Positions 1 through 8,886 are shown, numbered from the stretch's first letter. The stretch: DNA of 64,000 nt from Methanococcus vannielii SB (GCF_000017165.1 NC_009634.1:510249-574248); one strand, 5' to 3'. Numbers and translations: made by a program. The notes: a model not told the origin generated them from the letters alone.

Positions 1-334
1 TTTCTGCATATCAAGATTTTGCAACTGGAAAATGTAAAAATAAAGCCACAATTGTTTATGATACAATGCACTATTCGACTCAAAAAATGGCTCACGCATT
101 TGCTGAAGGACTTTTATCTGAGGGAATTGATGTTGTAATTTATAATTTACATAACGATGAAAGAAGTGAAATTGTAAAAGATATTCTTGACAGTAAGGCA
201 GTTTTATTTGGAATCCCTACAATTAATGACCAGCCATATCCAAGTATTGGAGATTTAATGTATTACTTAAGAGGTTTAAGGTTTGATAGAACGGGACTTA
301 AGAAGTTGGCAATTACATTTGGATCAATGGGTGG
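1..334. repeat. Direct repeat copy 1, 334 bp, identical to 1434-1767
   Basis: Read base by base, positions 1-334 match 1434-1767 without a mismatch (offset 1433). The identity stops abruptly at 335/1768, where the proteins also diverge. It probably continues left of the window, so 334 bp is a minimum. The abrupt border inside coding sequence suggests a recent gene-conversion tract between tandem fprA genes. Confidence 0.95.
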
Positions 335-491
335 AAGGGGAGGGGCAGTTGAAAAAATTGCATCTGAACTTAATTCTTACGGATTTAATGTATTAGATAA
401 TTACGAATTATATTATATTCCTGATGAAAAAGAACTTGAAAACTGTTATAATCTTGGAAAAGACCTTGGAAATAAAATTAAAGATATTTAA
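1..491 (+). CDS. fprA: F420H2 oxidase (flavodiiron protein FprA), 3' part only
   Basis: This is the C-terminal part of a flavodiiron protein cut by the left window edge; the frame is already open at base 3. What remains is the flavodoxin-like FMN domain, which opens with VYDTMHYST, the FMN phosphate loop. The family reduces O2 to water with electrons from F420H2 in the methanogen cytoplasm. The first 334 bases are identical to the equivalent part of the next gene (1434-1767), after which the two diverge, so this is the first of two tandem paralogues. The metal-binding lactamase-like half lies outside the window. Poly-T tracts follow the stop. Confidence 0.93.
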   Translation, partial: SAYQDFATGKCKNKATIVYDTMHYSTQKMAHAFAEGLLSEGIDVVIYNLHNDERSEIVKDILDSKAVLFGIPTINDQPYPSIGDLMYYLRGLRFDRTGLKKLAITFGSMGGRGGAVEKIASELNSYGFNVLDNYELYYIPDEKELENCYNLGKDLGNKIKDI

Positions 492-648
492 ATTATTATT
501 TTTTAGAATATCTCCGTATATATCCTTTATTATCTTTTTTTTCTTTTAATATAGAACTTTTAAATAAATCATTTAAAATTCGTTTAAAAATTTCTTCGAA
601 CATCGTCACTTTTTAAGATTTTAAAGCGGATTTCGTAAGGTTAAACTA

Positions 649-700
649 ATATTTAAGCCCGATTATATGAATATCTATGAATAAATCGAAGGTGAAGGAT
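649..700 (+). promoter_or_regulatory. Probable promoter region and RBS of the second fprA
   Basis: An AT-rich TATA-like stretch (TAATATTTAA, about 647-656) precedes the gene by roughly 50 nt. The ribosome binding site GGTGA at 691-695 lies 5 nt before ATG 701. This spacing selects 701 over the upstream in-frame ATG at 677, which has no ribosome binding site. Confidence 0.5.
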
Positions 701-1921
701 ATGAAGGCAGATGCAGTAAAAATAAGCGATGGCGTATACTGGGTTGGAACATATGACTGGGATATAAGGTCATACCACGGTTACACATTAAAGGGAACTA
801 CTTATAATGCATATTTAGTATTTGGAACTGAAAAAGTAGCTTTAATTGATAACGTTTACCCCGGAACCTCTGCCCAGATGTGGGGAAGAATTAAAGATGC
901 TTTTGAAAAAGAAGGGCGAAAATATAATATTGATGTAATCGTTCAAAATCACGTTGAAAAAGACCATAGTGGGGCACTCGTTGAAATTACAAAAAAATTT
1001 CCAGAATCCAATATTTACTGTACGGAAGTTGCTGTTGAAGGGCTTAAAAAACACTATACTGGCTTAAAAGATGCTCCATTTAAAGTTGTAAAATCCCTTG
1101 AAAGTGTGGATTTAGGTGGAAAAACCTTAACATTTTTAGAAGCTCCACTTTTACACTGGCCTGATAGTATGTTTACACTTTATGGTGAAGAAGGAATATT
1201 ATTTTCAAATGATGCATTTGGTCAGCACCTATGCTACACTAAAAGATTTGATAATGAAATTCCAGAAAATGTTCTTATGGATGCAAACCAGAAATTTTAT
1301 GCAAATTTGATTACCCCATTGTCAAAACTTGTTTTAAAGAAGTTTGAGCAGGTTATTTCTTTAGGGCTACTTGAAAATATAAAAATGATTGCTCCATCTC
1401 ATGGGCAGATTTGGACTGACCCTATGAAAGTAATTTCTGCATATCAAGATTTTGCAACTGGAAAATGTAAAAATAAAGCCACAATTGTTTATGATACAAT
1501 GCACTATTCGACTCAAAAAATGGCTCACGCATTTGCTGAAGGACTTTTATCTGAGGGAATTGATGTTGTAATTTATAATTTACATAACGATGAAAGAAGT
1601 GAAATTGTAAAAGATATTCTTGACAGTAAGGCAGTTTTATTTGGAATCCCTACAATTAATGACCAGCCATATCCAAGTATTGGAGATTTAATGTATTACT
1701 TAAGAGGTTTAAGGTTTGATAGAACGGGACTTAAGAAGTTGGCAATTACATTTGGATCAATGGGTGGTAAAGGGGGCGCTGCAAAACTTATTGGAAAAGA
1801 CTTAAAAGAATGTGGTTTTGAAGTCCTTGATGATTCCTATGAAGTAATTTATGTTCCAAAAGAAGAAGAGCTTGAAAAATGCTACAATGCTGGAAAAAGG
1901 CTAGGTATAAAATTAAATTAA
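701..1921 (+). CDS. fprA: F420H2 oxidase (flavodiiron protein FprA)
   Basis: A 406-aa flavodiiron protein that reduces O2 to water using F420H2, a cytoplasmic oxygen-defence enzyme of methanogens. The N-terminal beta-lactamase-like domain carries the diiron ligands: NHVEKDHSG (His84, Glu86, Asp88, His89), LLHWPDS and APSHG. The C-terminal flavodoxin domain begins at VYDTMHYST. Length is normal for FprA (about 400). ATG 701 is chosen for its GGTGA at 691-695; it also gives the N-terminus [16 protein letters not shown] expected for the family. The gene is in tandem with an fprA copy upstream and shares a 334-bp identical stretch (1434-1767) with it. Rubrerythrin follows, consistent with an oxidative-stress cluster. 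Confidence 0.96.
   Translation: MKADAVKISDGVYWVGTYDWDIRSYHGYTLKGTTYNAYLVFGTEKVALIDNVYPGTSAQMWGRIKDAFEKEGRKYNIDVIVQNHVEKDHSGALVEITKKFPESNIYCTEVAVEGLKKHYTGLKDAPFKVVKSLESVDLGGKTLTFLEAPLLHWPDSMFTLYGEEGILFSNDAFGQHLCYTKRFDNEIPENVLMDANQKFYANLITPLSKLVLKKFEQVISLGLLENIKMIAPSHGQIWTDPMKVISAYQDFATGKCKNKATIVYDTMHYSTQKMAHAFAEGLLSEGIDVVIYNLHNDERSEIVKDILDSKAVLFGIPTINDQPYPSIGDLMYYLRGLRFDRTGLKKLAITFGSMGGKGGAAKLIGKDLKECGFEVLDDSYEVIYVPKEEELEKCYNAGKRLGIKLN
1434..1767. repeat. Direct repeat copy 2, 334 bp, identical to 1-334
   Basis: This is the partner of the repeat at 1-334, lying inside the flavodoxin-domain half of fprA. Both copies are coding and in the same frame. Downstream of 1767 the paralogues drift apart (GGKGG here, GGRGG in copy 1). 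Confidence 0.95.
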
Positions 1922-2033
1922 AATATATATTAATTTAATTGAAAATTTAACGCCCATTTTTTAAATTGGCTAAAAATAGAATATATTTTAAAAACTTTTT
2001 CTTTTTTAAAGTAATAAAATTTAGGTGAGTATC

Positions 2034-2453
2034 ATGGATTTATTAAACGAGCATAAAATAGGCATTTCAAAAGATACGGTTCTTGAAAAGGAAGTTTCTG
2101 CAAATGTTAACGGTGAATGTTTAGAAGTTGGAATTTACCTTGCAATGGCAAGACAAGCACAAAGAGAAGGATTTCCCGAAATTGCAGAAGTTTTAAAGAC
2201 AATTGCATTTGAAGAAGCCGAACATGCATCAAAATTCGTTGAGATGAATGGTGTAATAAACCATACTTTAAAAGAAAACCTTGAAATGATGCTTAAAGGC
2301 GAAATGATGGCAAATAAAGAAAAAAAATCTGCAGCAGATTTAGCTGAAAAAGAGGGAATTGAACATGCCCATGATTTCTTTGAAGAAAGTTCAAGAGATG
2401 AAGCACGACATGCTAAAATGTTAAAAGGGATTTTAGAAAGGTATTTTAAATAG
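2034..2453 (+). CDS. Rubrerythrin-family diiron protein
   Basis: A 139-aa four-helix diiron protein of the rubrerythrin/erythrin type, which reduces hydrogen peroxide in anaerobes. Paired iron-ligand motifs are visible: [16 protein letters not shown] in helix 1, [10 protein letters not shown] (E-x-x-H) in helix 2 and [11 protein letters not shown] (E-x-x-H) near the C-terminus. There is no C-terminal rubredoxin domain, so electrons must come from a separate donor. ATG 2034 lies 5 nt after GGTGA (2024-2028); an in-frame GTG at 2025 overlaps that site and is rejected. It follows the two F420H2 oxidases, as part of an oxygen-defence neighbourhood. Confidence 0.9.
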   Translation: MDLLNEHKIGISKDTVLEKEVSANVNGECLEVGIYLAMARQAQREGFPEIAEVLKTIAFEEAEHASKFVEMNGVINHTLKENLEMMLKGEMMANKEKKSAADLAEKEGIEHAHDFFEESSRDEARHAKMLKGILERYFK

Positions 2454-2509
2454 TATTTAAATAAAATAATACTTTTCAACCTTTGATAAAAGTTGATGGA
2501 AGTAATTTG

Positions 2510-2932
2510 TTATTTTAATTGTTCAAGTATTATTGCGGGGCATACTTTTTTAATTCCCTTAATTTTTCCTAATTTATTAAATATAATTTCAGAGAGCTCT
2601 TTTCCATTTTTTGCCCATATTTCAGTCATTATCATGTGATCCCCTGTTGATGTGAAAACTTTTTTTACCTCTTCAAATGTGCATAGCTCCTGTGCAACCG
2701 ATAAAAAGTCTTCAGGATTTGTATCAAACCCAGTCTGTGCAACAACCGTATATCCCATTTTTGGAGTATCAACCATTACAGAATATCCTTTTATTACGCC
2801 ATCCTCTTCCATCTTTTTTACCCTCTTTCTAACTGAACTTTCACTAGTGTTTAATTCTTTTGCAATCTCAGTAAATGGTTTTCTACCATCTTGAATTAAA
2901 AAATCTAGTATTTTCATATCTTTTTCATCCAT
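2510..2932 (-). CDS. Lrp/AsnC-family transcriptional regulator
   Basis: A 140-aa Lrp/AsnC regulator. The N-terminal winged helix-turn-helix includes [20 protein letters not shown] (about residues 20-39). The C-terminal part (about 60-140) is the ligand-binding, oligomerising RAM domain. The rightmost ATG at 2932 is preceded by GGTGA with 5 nt spacing; a longer frame to 2989 lacks such a site. It is transcribed away from thiM across a shared intergenic region, so it may regulate itself and possibly its neighbour, which is inference. The effector cannot be told from the sequence. Confidence 0.9.
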   Translation of the reverse strand: MDEKDMKILDFLIQDGRKPFTEIAKELNTSESSVRKRVKKMEEDGVIKGYSVMVDTPKMGYTVVAQTGFDTNPEDFLSVAQELCTFEEVKKVFTSTGDHMIMTEIWAKNGKELSEIIFNKLGKIKGIKKVCPAIILEQLK

Positions 2933-3047
2933 TAAAATCACCGCACGTTTTAAATATTCCTTAATTCGTATTTTATCATTAAAAAACATTTAATATATAT
3001 ACGTTATTCATCAGTTTTGTACCTAATATGAATATATATCATACACT

Positions 3048-3079
3048 TTTCGGAAAGAACTTTGCAGAAATTACCGAAA
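3048..3079. promoter_or_regulatory. Inverted repeat TTTCGG-N20-CCGAAA between lrp-like gene and thiM
   Basis: Two perfect 6-bp arms (3048-3053 and 3074-3079) lie in the divergent intergenic region. Their location fits an operator for the adjacent Lrp-type regulator or for thiM, but the arms are short and chance is possible. No TPP riboswitch hallmark (CTGAGA) is seen upstream of thiM. Confidence 0.25.
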
Positions 3080-3141
3080 TGTTTTTAAATAACTTTAAGG
3101 ATTGTATTATTTAGAAGGGGGAATATTAAACGGTGAAAAGA

Positions 3142-3942
3142 ATGAAATTTATTGCAGAAAACCTGACTAAACTTAGAACAATAAGTCCTCTTGTCCAAAA
3201 CATTACAAATTACGTTGTAATGAATTCTACCGCAAATACACTTTTAGCACTGGGGGCATCGCCCGTAATGGCGCATGCAAAGGAAGAATTAGAAGAAATG
3301 ATTGCAATTTCAAGTGCCTTAGTGGTCAATATCGGTACACTTGACGAATACTGGATTCCATCAATGGAAAAAGCAGTGAAAATTGCAAGCGATTTAAAAA
3401 AACCAATAATTTTAGACCCTGTTGGAGCAGGAGCTACAAAGTTAAGAACAAATACTGCTTTAAAATTATTAGACATTGGAAACGTTTCTGTTTTAAGGGG
3501 AAATTTTGGAGAAATTTCTGCACTTTTAGGGGAGCATGGAAAAACCAAAGGTGTTGACAGTGCAGTTTACGATAATAATGAAGCTTTAAATATTTCAAAA
3601 AATGCTTCAAAGGAGTTTAACACTGTTTCAACAGTAACTGGGCCCATAGATTATGTAAGCAATGGAAAAGAAATTTATTCTATTTCAAATGGTCACGAAA
3701 TGCTTTCAAAGGTAACTGGAACAGGTTGCGCAAGTACTTCAATAATAGGTGCATTTTTAGCAGTTGAAGAACCATTGAAAGCATCTGTTAGTGGACTTGT
3801 AACTTACGGAATTTCTGCCGAAATGGCGTTTGAAGAATCATTTTATCCTGGAACTTTTCAAGCAAAATTGTACGACTGGCTTTATAGAATTGATGAAAAG
3901 TTGATTTTAGAAAAAGCTAAGGTGAATAGAATTGACATTTAA
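3142..3942 (+). CDS. thiM: Hydroxyethylthiazole kinase
   Basis: A 266-aa ThiM. It phosphorylates 4-methyl-5-(2-hydroxyethyl)thiazole with ATP in thiamine salvage. Family motifs are present: SPLVQNITNYVVMNSTAN near the N-terminus, DPVGAGAT (about residue 95), and the conserved TGTGCASTS in the C-terminal third, with its catalytic-region cysteine. ATG 3142 is chosen because GGTGA (3132-3136) lies 5 nt upstream. The 3' end overlaps thiE by 11 bp, so the two are co-transcribed and probably translationally coupled. No thiD or other thiamine gene is nearby. Confidence 0.95.
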   Translation: MKFIAENLTKLRTISPLVQNITNYVVMNSTANTLLALGASPVMAHAKEELEEMIAISSALVVNIGTLDEYWIPSMEKAVKIASDLKKPIILDPVGAGATKLRTNTALKLLDIGNVSVLRGNFGEISALLGEHGKTKGVDSAVYDNNEALNISKNASKEFNTVSTVTGPIDYVSNGKEIYSISNGHEMLSKVTGTGCASTSIIGAFLAVEEPLKASVSGLVTYGISAEMAFEESFYPGTFQAKLYDWLYRIDEKLILEKAKVNRIDI

Positions 3943-4552
3943 AAATAAATTAAAATTTTACGTAATAACTGACAGAAAATACTCCTGTGAAGTTTATTCA
4001 GTTGAACAGGCTTTAAAAGGAGGAGCTACTGCAGTACAACTTAGAATGAAGTCGTCAAACACTCGTGAAATGGTAGAGGTAGGGCAAAAAATCAGAAAAC
4101 TAACATTGGAATACGATGCATTGTTTTTTGTAAATGACAGGCTAGATATAGCACAAGCCGTAAAATCAGACGGTATTCATGTTGGAATTGATGACATTTC
4201 GATTTCAAAAATTAAAGAAATTGCACCCGAATTAATAATTGGTGCATCTGCATACAATATAAATGAAATGAAGATTGCAGAAAGTGAAGGGGCCGACTAT
4301 TTAGGTGTTGGCTCAGTTTACCCCACAAATACGAAGTTGGATGCACGATACCTCGGACTAAATGGATTAAAAGAATTATCAAACTGTTCAAATCTTCCTG
4401 TTGTTGCGATAGGAGGTATAAACCATGAAAACGTGAAAGAAGTATTGATGTGCGGTGTTTCAGGGGTTGCGGTAGTTTCTGCCATTGTAGGGGCTAATGA
4501 CATTATTTTTTCAGCTAAAAAAATGAATGAGATAATTAAAAAATATATTTAA
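3932..4552 (+). CDS. thiE: Thiamine-phosphate synthase
   Basis: A 206-aa TIM-barrel ThiE that joins HMP-PP and thiazole phosphate to give thiamine phosphate. Recognisable features are AVQLRMK, the FVNDRLDIA metal/pyrophosphate segment, DGIHVGIDD, GVGSVYPT and the phosphate-binding VAIGGINHENV. Translation starts at TTG 3932, 6 nt after GGTGA (3921-3925), inside the end of thiM. It is the product-forming partner of the thiM salvage kinase in a two-gene operon. Length is typical. Confidence 0.95.
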   Translation: MTFKNKLKFYVITDRKYSCEVYSVEQALKGGATAVQLRMKSSNTREMVEVGQKIRKLTLEYDALFFVNDRLDIAQAVKSDGIHVGIDDISISKIKEIAPELIIGASAYNINEMKIAESEGADYLGVGSVYPTNTKLDARYLGLNGLKELSNCSNLPVVAIGGINHENVKEVLMCGVSGVAVVSAIVGANDIIFSAKKMNEIIKKYI

Positions 4553-4664
4553 CTTTTTTTAGAATATATTTAATATTTAATATTTAAAAAATAAATCCTG
4601 ACGTTTTAGGTGTTATTTTTACATATTTTGACGAATATAGTATGGTTAAAATTAAATATATTTC

Positions 4665-4679
4665 AATACTACTAGTATT
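4665..4679. promoter_or_regulatory. 15-bp palindrome upstream of the ferredoxin gene
   Basis: AATACTACTAGTATT has two perfect 7-bp arms around a central C. It sits just downstream of an AT-rich TATA-like segment (about 4646-4660) and 41 nt before the ferredoxin ATG, close to where transcription should start. That is a typical archaeal repressor position. The cognate regulator is unknown. Confidence 0.45.
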
Positions 4680-4720
4680 TAGAACTAAAAGTGCCAAAGT
4701 ATAAAATCAGACGTGGTAAA

Positions 4721-4954
4721 ATGACGGTAGAAATCATCGTTAATAGGGAAAAATGTATTGGATGCCAGAAATGTTATGATAAGTGCCCAAAAGGCCCAAG
4801 AATATGGAAAGCTGATGCAGAAGGCAAGTATTACGTATTTGACCTTTCAGATTGCCATAATTGCAAAATATGTGTTGGAGTATGTCCAAAAAATGCAATA
4901 AAAGTAAATTTAATAAAAAATCCTAAAAAACCGTCCGAGTTAATAGACGGTTAG
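4721..4954 (+). CDS. Ferredoxin, 2x[4Fe-4S]
   Basis: A 77-aa polyferredoxin-type electron carrier with two complete cluster motifs: CIGCQKCYDKCP and CHNCKICVGVCP (each C-x2-C-x2-C-x3-C-P). An insert of about 28 residues separates the motifs, longer than in clostridial ferredoxins. ATG 4721 is preceded by the G-rich GTGGT; an upstream in-frame GTG (4691) lacks a site and would add a basic tail. The gene stands alone, with its own palindromic element, and donates electrons to partners that cannot be identified here. Confidence 0.9.
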   Translation: MTVEIIVNREKCIGCQKCYDKCPKGPRIWKADAEGKYYVFDLSDCHNCKICVGVCPKNAIKVNLIKNPKKPSELIDG

Positions 4955-5032
4955 TAAACTATTTTTTTAATGATTTTTATATAATATATAATTACGTTTT
5001 TTACAAGATAAATAACATAATTTGGTGATACC

Positions 5033-7711
5033 ATCAATCTAACTGCCTTAGGGCCTTTAAACTCTTCAGAAGATCAAAAATATCCATTTGGAATTAATTC
5101 CGACAGCGAAATTCTCGATTTATTTGAACCCGCAGTTAAAAAATGGTGGTTAAATAAGTTTGAAAAGTATAAATATATTAATGAAGGTTATTTTACGCCC
5201 CCTCAAAGACAGGCAATCCCAAGAGTCCATTTTGGAAGAAATACGCTGATTTGTAGTCCGACAGGTAGTGGAAAAACATTAAGCAGTTTTATTGGAATTA
5301 TTAACGAACTTTTTAGAATTGAAAAGACACAAGGGCTAAAAAATAGCATATATTGTTTATATATAAGCCCATTAAAGAGCCTTGCAAATGATATTCACTT
5401 AAATTTAGAAGAACCGTTAACAGAAATTCAAAAAATTTTAAAAGACGAAGGAAAAGAAATAGGGCGAATAAGGCATTCAATAAGGCATGGCGACACTTCA
5501 AATTATGAAAAATCAAGAATGCTTGATAAAACCCCCCATATACTAAATACAACACCTGAAACCCTTGCAATTATTCTAAATTCGCCGAAATTTCGTGAGA
5601 AACTAAAAACTATTCAATGGGTAATTATTGATGAAATACACGCACTTTCCGATAGTAAGAGGGGTTCACATTTAAGTTTAAGCCTTGAACGATTGAGGGA
5701 GATTACAGAAACTGAATTCTTAAGAATAGGTTGTAGTGCAACCGTAGAACCACTTGAAGAAGTTGCAGATTATCTTGGAGGATATTACGATGATGGAAAC
5801 AAGCGCCCCGTTGAAATAGTAGACACCAGATTTGTAAGGGGTTACGATTTAAAATTAATGTGTCCTGTTGATGATTTAATAGATAAAAATCCCAATGAAA
5901 TTTCAGAAAAGCTTTATGGAGCACTTGACAACCTAATTCAAACGCATGAAAGTACATTGATATTTACAAATACTAGAGGAGGGGCTGAAAAAGTATTATA
6001 TAACCTTAGAAAGCGATACCCTTCAAAATATAATGATGAAAATAGCGGATGTCATCATGGAAGTCTTTCAAAAGAAAAAAGGGTTGAATTGGAAGATAAG
6101 TTAAAAACTGGAAGGGTAAAATTTGCAACTACAAGTAGCAGTCTCGAATTAGGAATTGATATGCCCTATATCGACATTGTAATCCAGATTGGGAGTCCAA
6201 AAAGTGTCAGAACCATGCTCCAAAGAATCGGGCGTTCAGGACATGGAATAGGTAGGATTGCAAAGGGTAGAATTATTGCACTTGATCGTGATGAGCTTTT
6301 AGAGTGTGCCGTAATGTTAAAAAAGGCTACAGAAGGGTTTATTGATAAAATACATATCCCTAAATGCCCAATTGACGTTTTAACCCAGCATGTTTACGGA
6401 ATTGCGATAAACCAGTATATTGAATTAGAGCAAGTCAAAAAAATTATTAGACGAAGTTACACGTATCACGAAATTAAAGATGGTGATTTTGACGTTCTTT
6501 TAAATTATATGACTGCTTCTCACGTTGGAATGGACGAAAGAAAAATATATTCAAAAATATGGTACGACCCAGTAACAAAAATCATAGGAAAGTCGGGACG
6601 AACTGCAAGAATAATTTATTACATGAATATAGGAACAATACCTGATGATTTTAGTTGTGACGTTTATTTAAGGGGCACTACCATTTGGATTGGAAAATTA
6701 GATGAACAATATCTTGATAGGCTCGAAAAAGGCGATGTTTTTACCCTTGGGGGCGAACATTTAAAGTTCCAATACCGCCGTGGAAGTAAAGTCTATGTTG
6801 ATAAAACTAGTGAAAAGCCAAATATTCCAAGTTGGTACTCCGAAAGGCTCCCCTTAAGTTATGAACTTGGAAGAAATATCTTATTATTTAAAAAACAGGC
6901 CGTATCAAAATATAATGCCGGATTGCTTATGGAGTATTTATCGACTTATCCGCTAGATACCAGTGCATTAAAAAGTCTTTATGGATTATTTGAACAGCAA
7001 ATTCAGTATAAAGGAAATGAAAGCGTCAGTACATTAAACAAAATGGTTATTGAAGGCCATATATACGATAAAAAAATGCACTACTATTTCCACAGTAACT
7101 ATGGTAGAAAATTTAATGATGGACTAAGTAGGGCCATTGCATATACTCTAAGTAAAAAATATCGAATAGGTGTCTTAGTAAGTATTTCTGATACTGGATT
7201 TTCTTTAGAATTTTCAAAAAATCAGAAAATCGATATTTTAGATGTTGTTAACTCTTTGAATCCTGAAAATATTAGTTATGTCTTAAAACAGGCCCTTAAT
7301 GGAACAAATCTTTTAAAAAGAATGTTTAGAATAAATGCAACTAGGAGTCTCATGATTTTAAGAAATTACATTGGAAAGAAAAAGTCTGCAAAAAAACAGC
7401 AAGTAAATGCCGACCTTTTAATTAATTACGCTAAAAATCTGGATAAGTTTGCACCCCTTGAAGAAACATACCGTGAAATAATTGAAGATAGCCTTGAAAT
7501 TGACAACTTAAAAGAAGTTTTAAACGAAATTCAAACCGGAAAACTAAAGCTTTCAATAATAAATGTACCAATCCCAACACCAATGAGTTTTGGGATTGCA
7601 ACTCTTAATGCAAGCGATTCTATTCTAGCGGAAAATAAAAATCAGCTTTTAAAAGATTTTCACCAGATGGTTTTAAAAATGATTGAATATGAAAAAACGG
7701 TAAAAAAGTGA
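5033..7711 (+). CDS. lhr: Lhr-family superfamily 2 DNA helicase, apparent ATC start
   Basis: An 892-aa ATP-dependent Lhr-core helicase implicated in DNA repair. Motifs in order: TPPQRQAIP, Walker A SPTGSGKT (75-82), DEIH box (200-203), GCSATV, STLIFTNTR and QRIGRSGH, followed by the winged-helix and Lhr C-terminal region. The frame is open from just after a TAA at 5018-5020, but no ATG, GTG or TTG occurs in it before ATG 5519, which lies beyond Walker A. GGTGA at 5024-5028 is followed after 4 nt by ATC at 5033, the local spacing for a start codon. I therefore take ATC as the start; a point mutation or sequencing error of an ATG is the alternative. A phosphoesterase gene follows 6 nt downstream. 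Confidence 0.88.
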   Translation: MNLTALGPLNSSEDQKYPFGINSDSEILDLFEPAVKKWWLNKFEKYKYINEGYFTPPQRQAIPRVHFGRNTLICSPTGSGKTLSSFIGIINELFRIEKTQGLKNSIYCLYISPLKSLANDIHLNLEEPLTEIQKILKDEGKEIGRIRHSIRHGDTSNYEKSRMLDKTPHILNTTPETLAIILNSPKFREKLKTIQWVIIDEIHALSDSKRGSHLSLSLERLREITETEFLRIGCSATVEPLEEVADYLGGYYDDGNKRPVEIVDTRFVRGYDLKLMCPVDDLIDKNPNEISEKLYGALDNLIQTHESTLIFTNTRGGAEKVLYNLRKRYPSKYNDENSGCHHGSLSKEKRVELEDKLKTGRVKFATTSSSLELGIDMPYIDIVIQIGSPKSVRTMLQRIGRSGHGIGRIAKGRIIALDRDELLECAVMLKKATEGFIDKIHIPKCPIDVLTQHVYGIAINQYIELEQVKKIIRRSYTYHEIKDGDFDVLLNYMTASHVGMDERKIYSKIWYDPVTKIIGKSGRTARIIYYMNIGTIPDDFSCDVYLRGTTIWIGKLDEQYLDRLEKGDVFTLGGEHLKFQYRRGSKVYVDKTSEKPNIPSWYSERLPLSYELGRNILLFKKQAVSKYNAGLLMEYLSTYPLDTSALKSLYGLFEQQIQYKGNESVSTLNKMVIEGHIYDKKMHYYFHSNYGRKFNDGLSRAIAYTLSKKYRIGVLVSISDTGFSLEFSKNQKIDILDVVNSLNPENISYVLKQALNGTNLLKRMFRINATRSLMILRNYIGKKKSAKKQQVNADLLINYAKNLDKFAPLEETYREIIEDSLEIDNLKEVLNEIQTGKLKLSIINVPIPTPMSFGIATLNASDSILAENKNQLLKDFHQMVLKMIEYEKTVKK

Positions 7712-7717
7712 GCGATT

Positions 7718-8431
7718 ATGGAAATAAATAACCATTCAATTCAGTTTATGGATAATGCAGTATTTTTAGATGAAACAAAATCTATTGTAATTTCAGATAT
7801 ACATATTGGTATTGAAGAACATTTCAGAAAAAATGGCATATTATTTCCGCTAAATGAAAAAGAAGAGCTATTAAATCGGTTAAAAATTTTAATAAAAACA
7901 TTTAATCCAAAAAAACTTATAATTTTGGGAGATTTCTTGCACCACTTTCAAAAAGTTCCAACTAAAGTTTATGAAATAGTCAATGAAATGGATAACCTTT
8001 TAAAAGGTATTGAAGTTATTTTGATATTGGGAAATCATGATATAATGGCAAAATACGTGTTAAAGGAAAATACAAGATTTAAAATTGTAGAATATTTTTT
8101 TGAAAATGGAATTTTATTTGTTCACGGTGACAAAAAATTTCAAAATTCTTTTGAAAACGTTAACCTTTTACTTATGGGTCATGAACATCCGGTTTTAGAA
8201 ATAAATAAACAACGATTTTCTGCATACCTTGAAATTTCAAAAAAAGACTTTAAAATATTATTAATTCCCGCATTTTCAAATATCGTATCAGGAGTTAAAA
8301 TTAATGAAATTGAGGGCAATTTCATGTCCCCTTACTTAAAAGATGTTAAAAAAGAAGAAATTTTCCCAATAATTATTGGTGAAGATGTTTTAAAGTTCCC
8401 AAATCTCTTTGAAATTGAAAAATACATTTAA
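7718..8431 (+). CDS. Metallophosphoesterase, Lhr-associated
   Basis: A 237-aa calcineurin-like metallophosphoesterase. The metal-binding motifs occur in the expected order: SDIHIG, GDFLHH, GNHD, VHGD and GHEHP. The ATG lies 6 nt after the lhr stop, so the two genes form an operon. Lhr helicases are often neighbours of a metallophosphoesterase in bacteria and archaea, and the pair is thought to act in DNA repair. Nuclease or 2',3'-phosphoesterase activity is possible, but the substrate is not visible. It resembles the M. jannaschii MJ0037-type family as I remember it. Confidence 0.85.
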   Translation: MEINNHSIQFMDNAVFLDETKSIVISDIHIGIEEHFRKNGILFPLNEKEELLNRLKILIKTFNPKKLIILGDFLHHFQKVPTKVYEIVNEMDNLLKGIEVILILGNHDIMAKYVLKENTRFKIVEYFFENGILFVHGDKKFQNSFENVNLLLMGHEHPVLEINKQRFSAYLEISKKDFKILLIPAFSNIVSGVKINEIEGNFMSPYLKDVKKEEIFPIIIGEDVLKFPNLFEIEKYI

Positions 8432-8454
8432 AAGTAATATTTTATTATTTAAAA

Positions 8455-8829
8455 TTATTTTGCCCTTGCTCTAGCATTTTCTGCGGCAGATTCTTTTCCT
8501 TCGATATTATCAAGTGATTTTGCAAGTTCTGCCCAGACATCTTTATTATATTCGTCCTTGATTACGGTTAGTATATAGCCATAACAGTCAGCAGATTCTT
8601 CGTATCGTTGAAGACCATAAAGGGATTTTCCTTTCATAAGCCAGTATTTTGTTTCTTCAGGATTTAATTGAATTGCGCTGTCAAATGCAAAAATTGCTCC
8701 ATTATAATCTCCAGAATTGTATTTTTCAACTCCGTTAATATAATATGATTCAGGGTCTTTATTTCCCAAACATCCTGCAAAAACGATAAATAGCGAAATT
8801 AAAGTGATTATTATCCTCTTTTTTTCCAT
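8455..8829 (-). CDS. TPR-repeat lipoprotein
   Basis: A 124-aa exported protein. A short basic N-terminus and hydrophobic stretch end in a lipobox-like FAGC with Cys20 as the likely lipidated residue. Two tetratricopeptide-like helices pairs follow (YYINGVEKYNSGDYNGAIFAF and YWLMKGKSLYGLQRYEESADC, each broken here for reading), so it probably binds a partner protein outside the membrane. G-rich GTGGGG precedes the ATG. The C-terminus is a charged helix rich in Ala and Lys. No specific function can be assigned. Confidence 0.78.
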   Translation of the reverse strand: MEKKRIIITLISLFIVFAGCLGNKDPESYYINGVEKYNSGDYNGAIFAFDSAIQLNPEETKYWLMKGKSLYGLQRYEESADCYGYILTVIKDEYNKDVWAELAKSLDNIEGKESAAENARARAK

Positions 8830-8886
8830 AATAATGTCCCCACTAAATAATTTAATAGTAAATTAATATTTAAAAATTTAAGTGTA

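Noticed and set aside
1-491. Possible truncated or broken fprA pseudogene
   Set aside because: It is cut only by the window edge: the frame is open at base 3 and the rest matches an intact flavodiiron C-terminus.
842-1054. Open frame on the minus strand within fprA, and many similar opposite-strand frames through the window
   Set aside because: They overlap real genes fully, lack ribosome binding sites and have no recognisable domain. They are shadows created by low G+C codon use.
1944-1967. Inverted repeat AATTTAA / TTAAATT before rubrerythrin
   Set aside because: Seven A/T-only bases per arm are expected by chance in such AT-rich sequence.
2990-3131. TPP riboswitch upstream of thiM
   Set aside because: The region has no CTGAGA-type conserved core and no plausible TPP fold visible.
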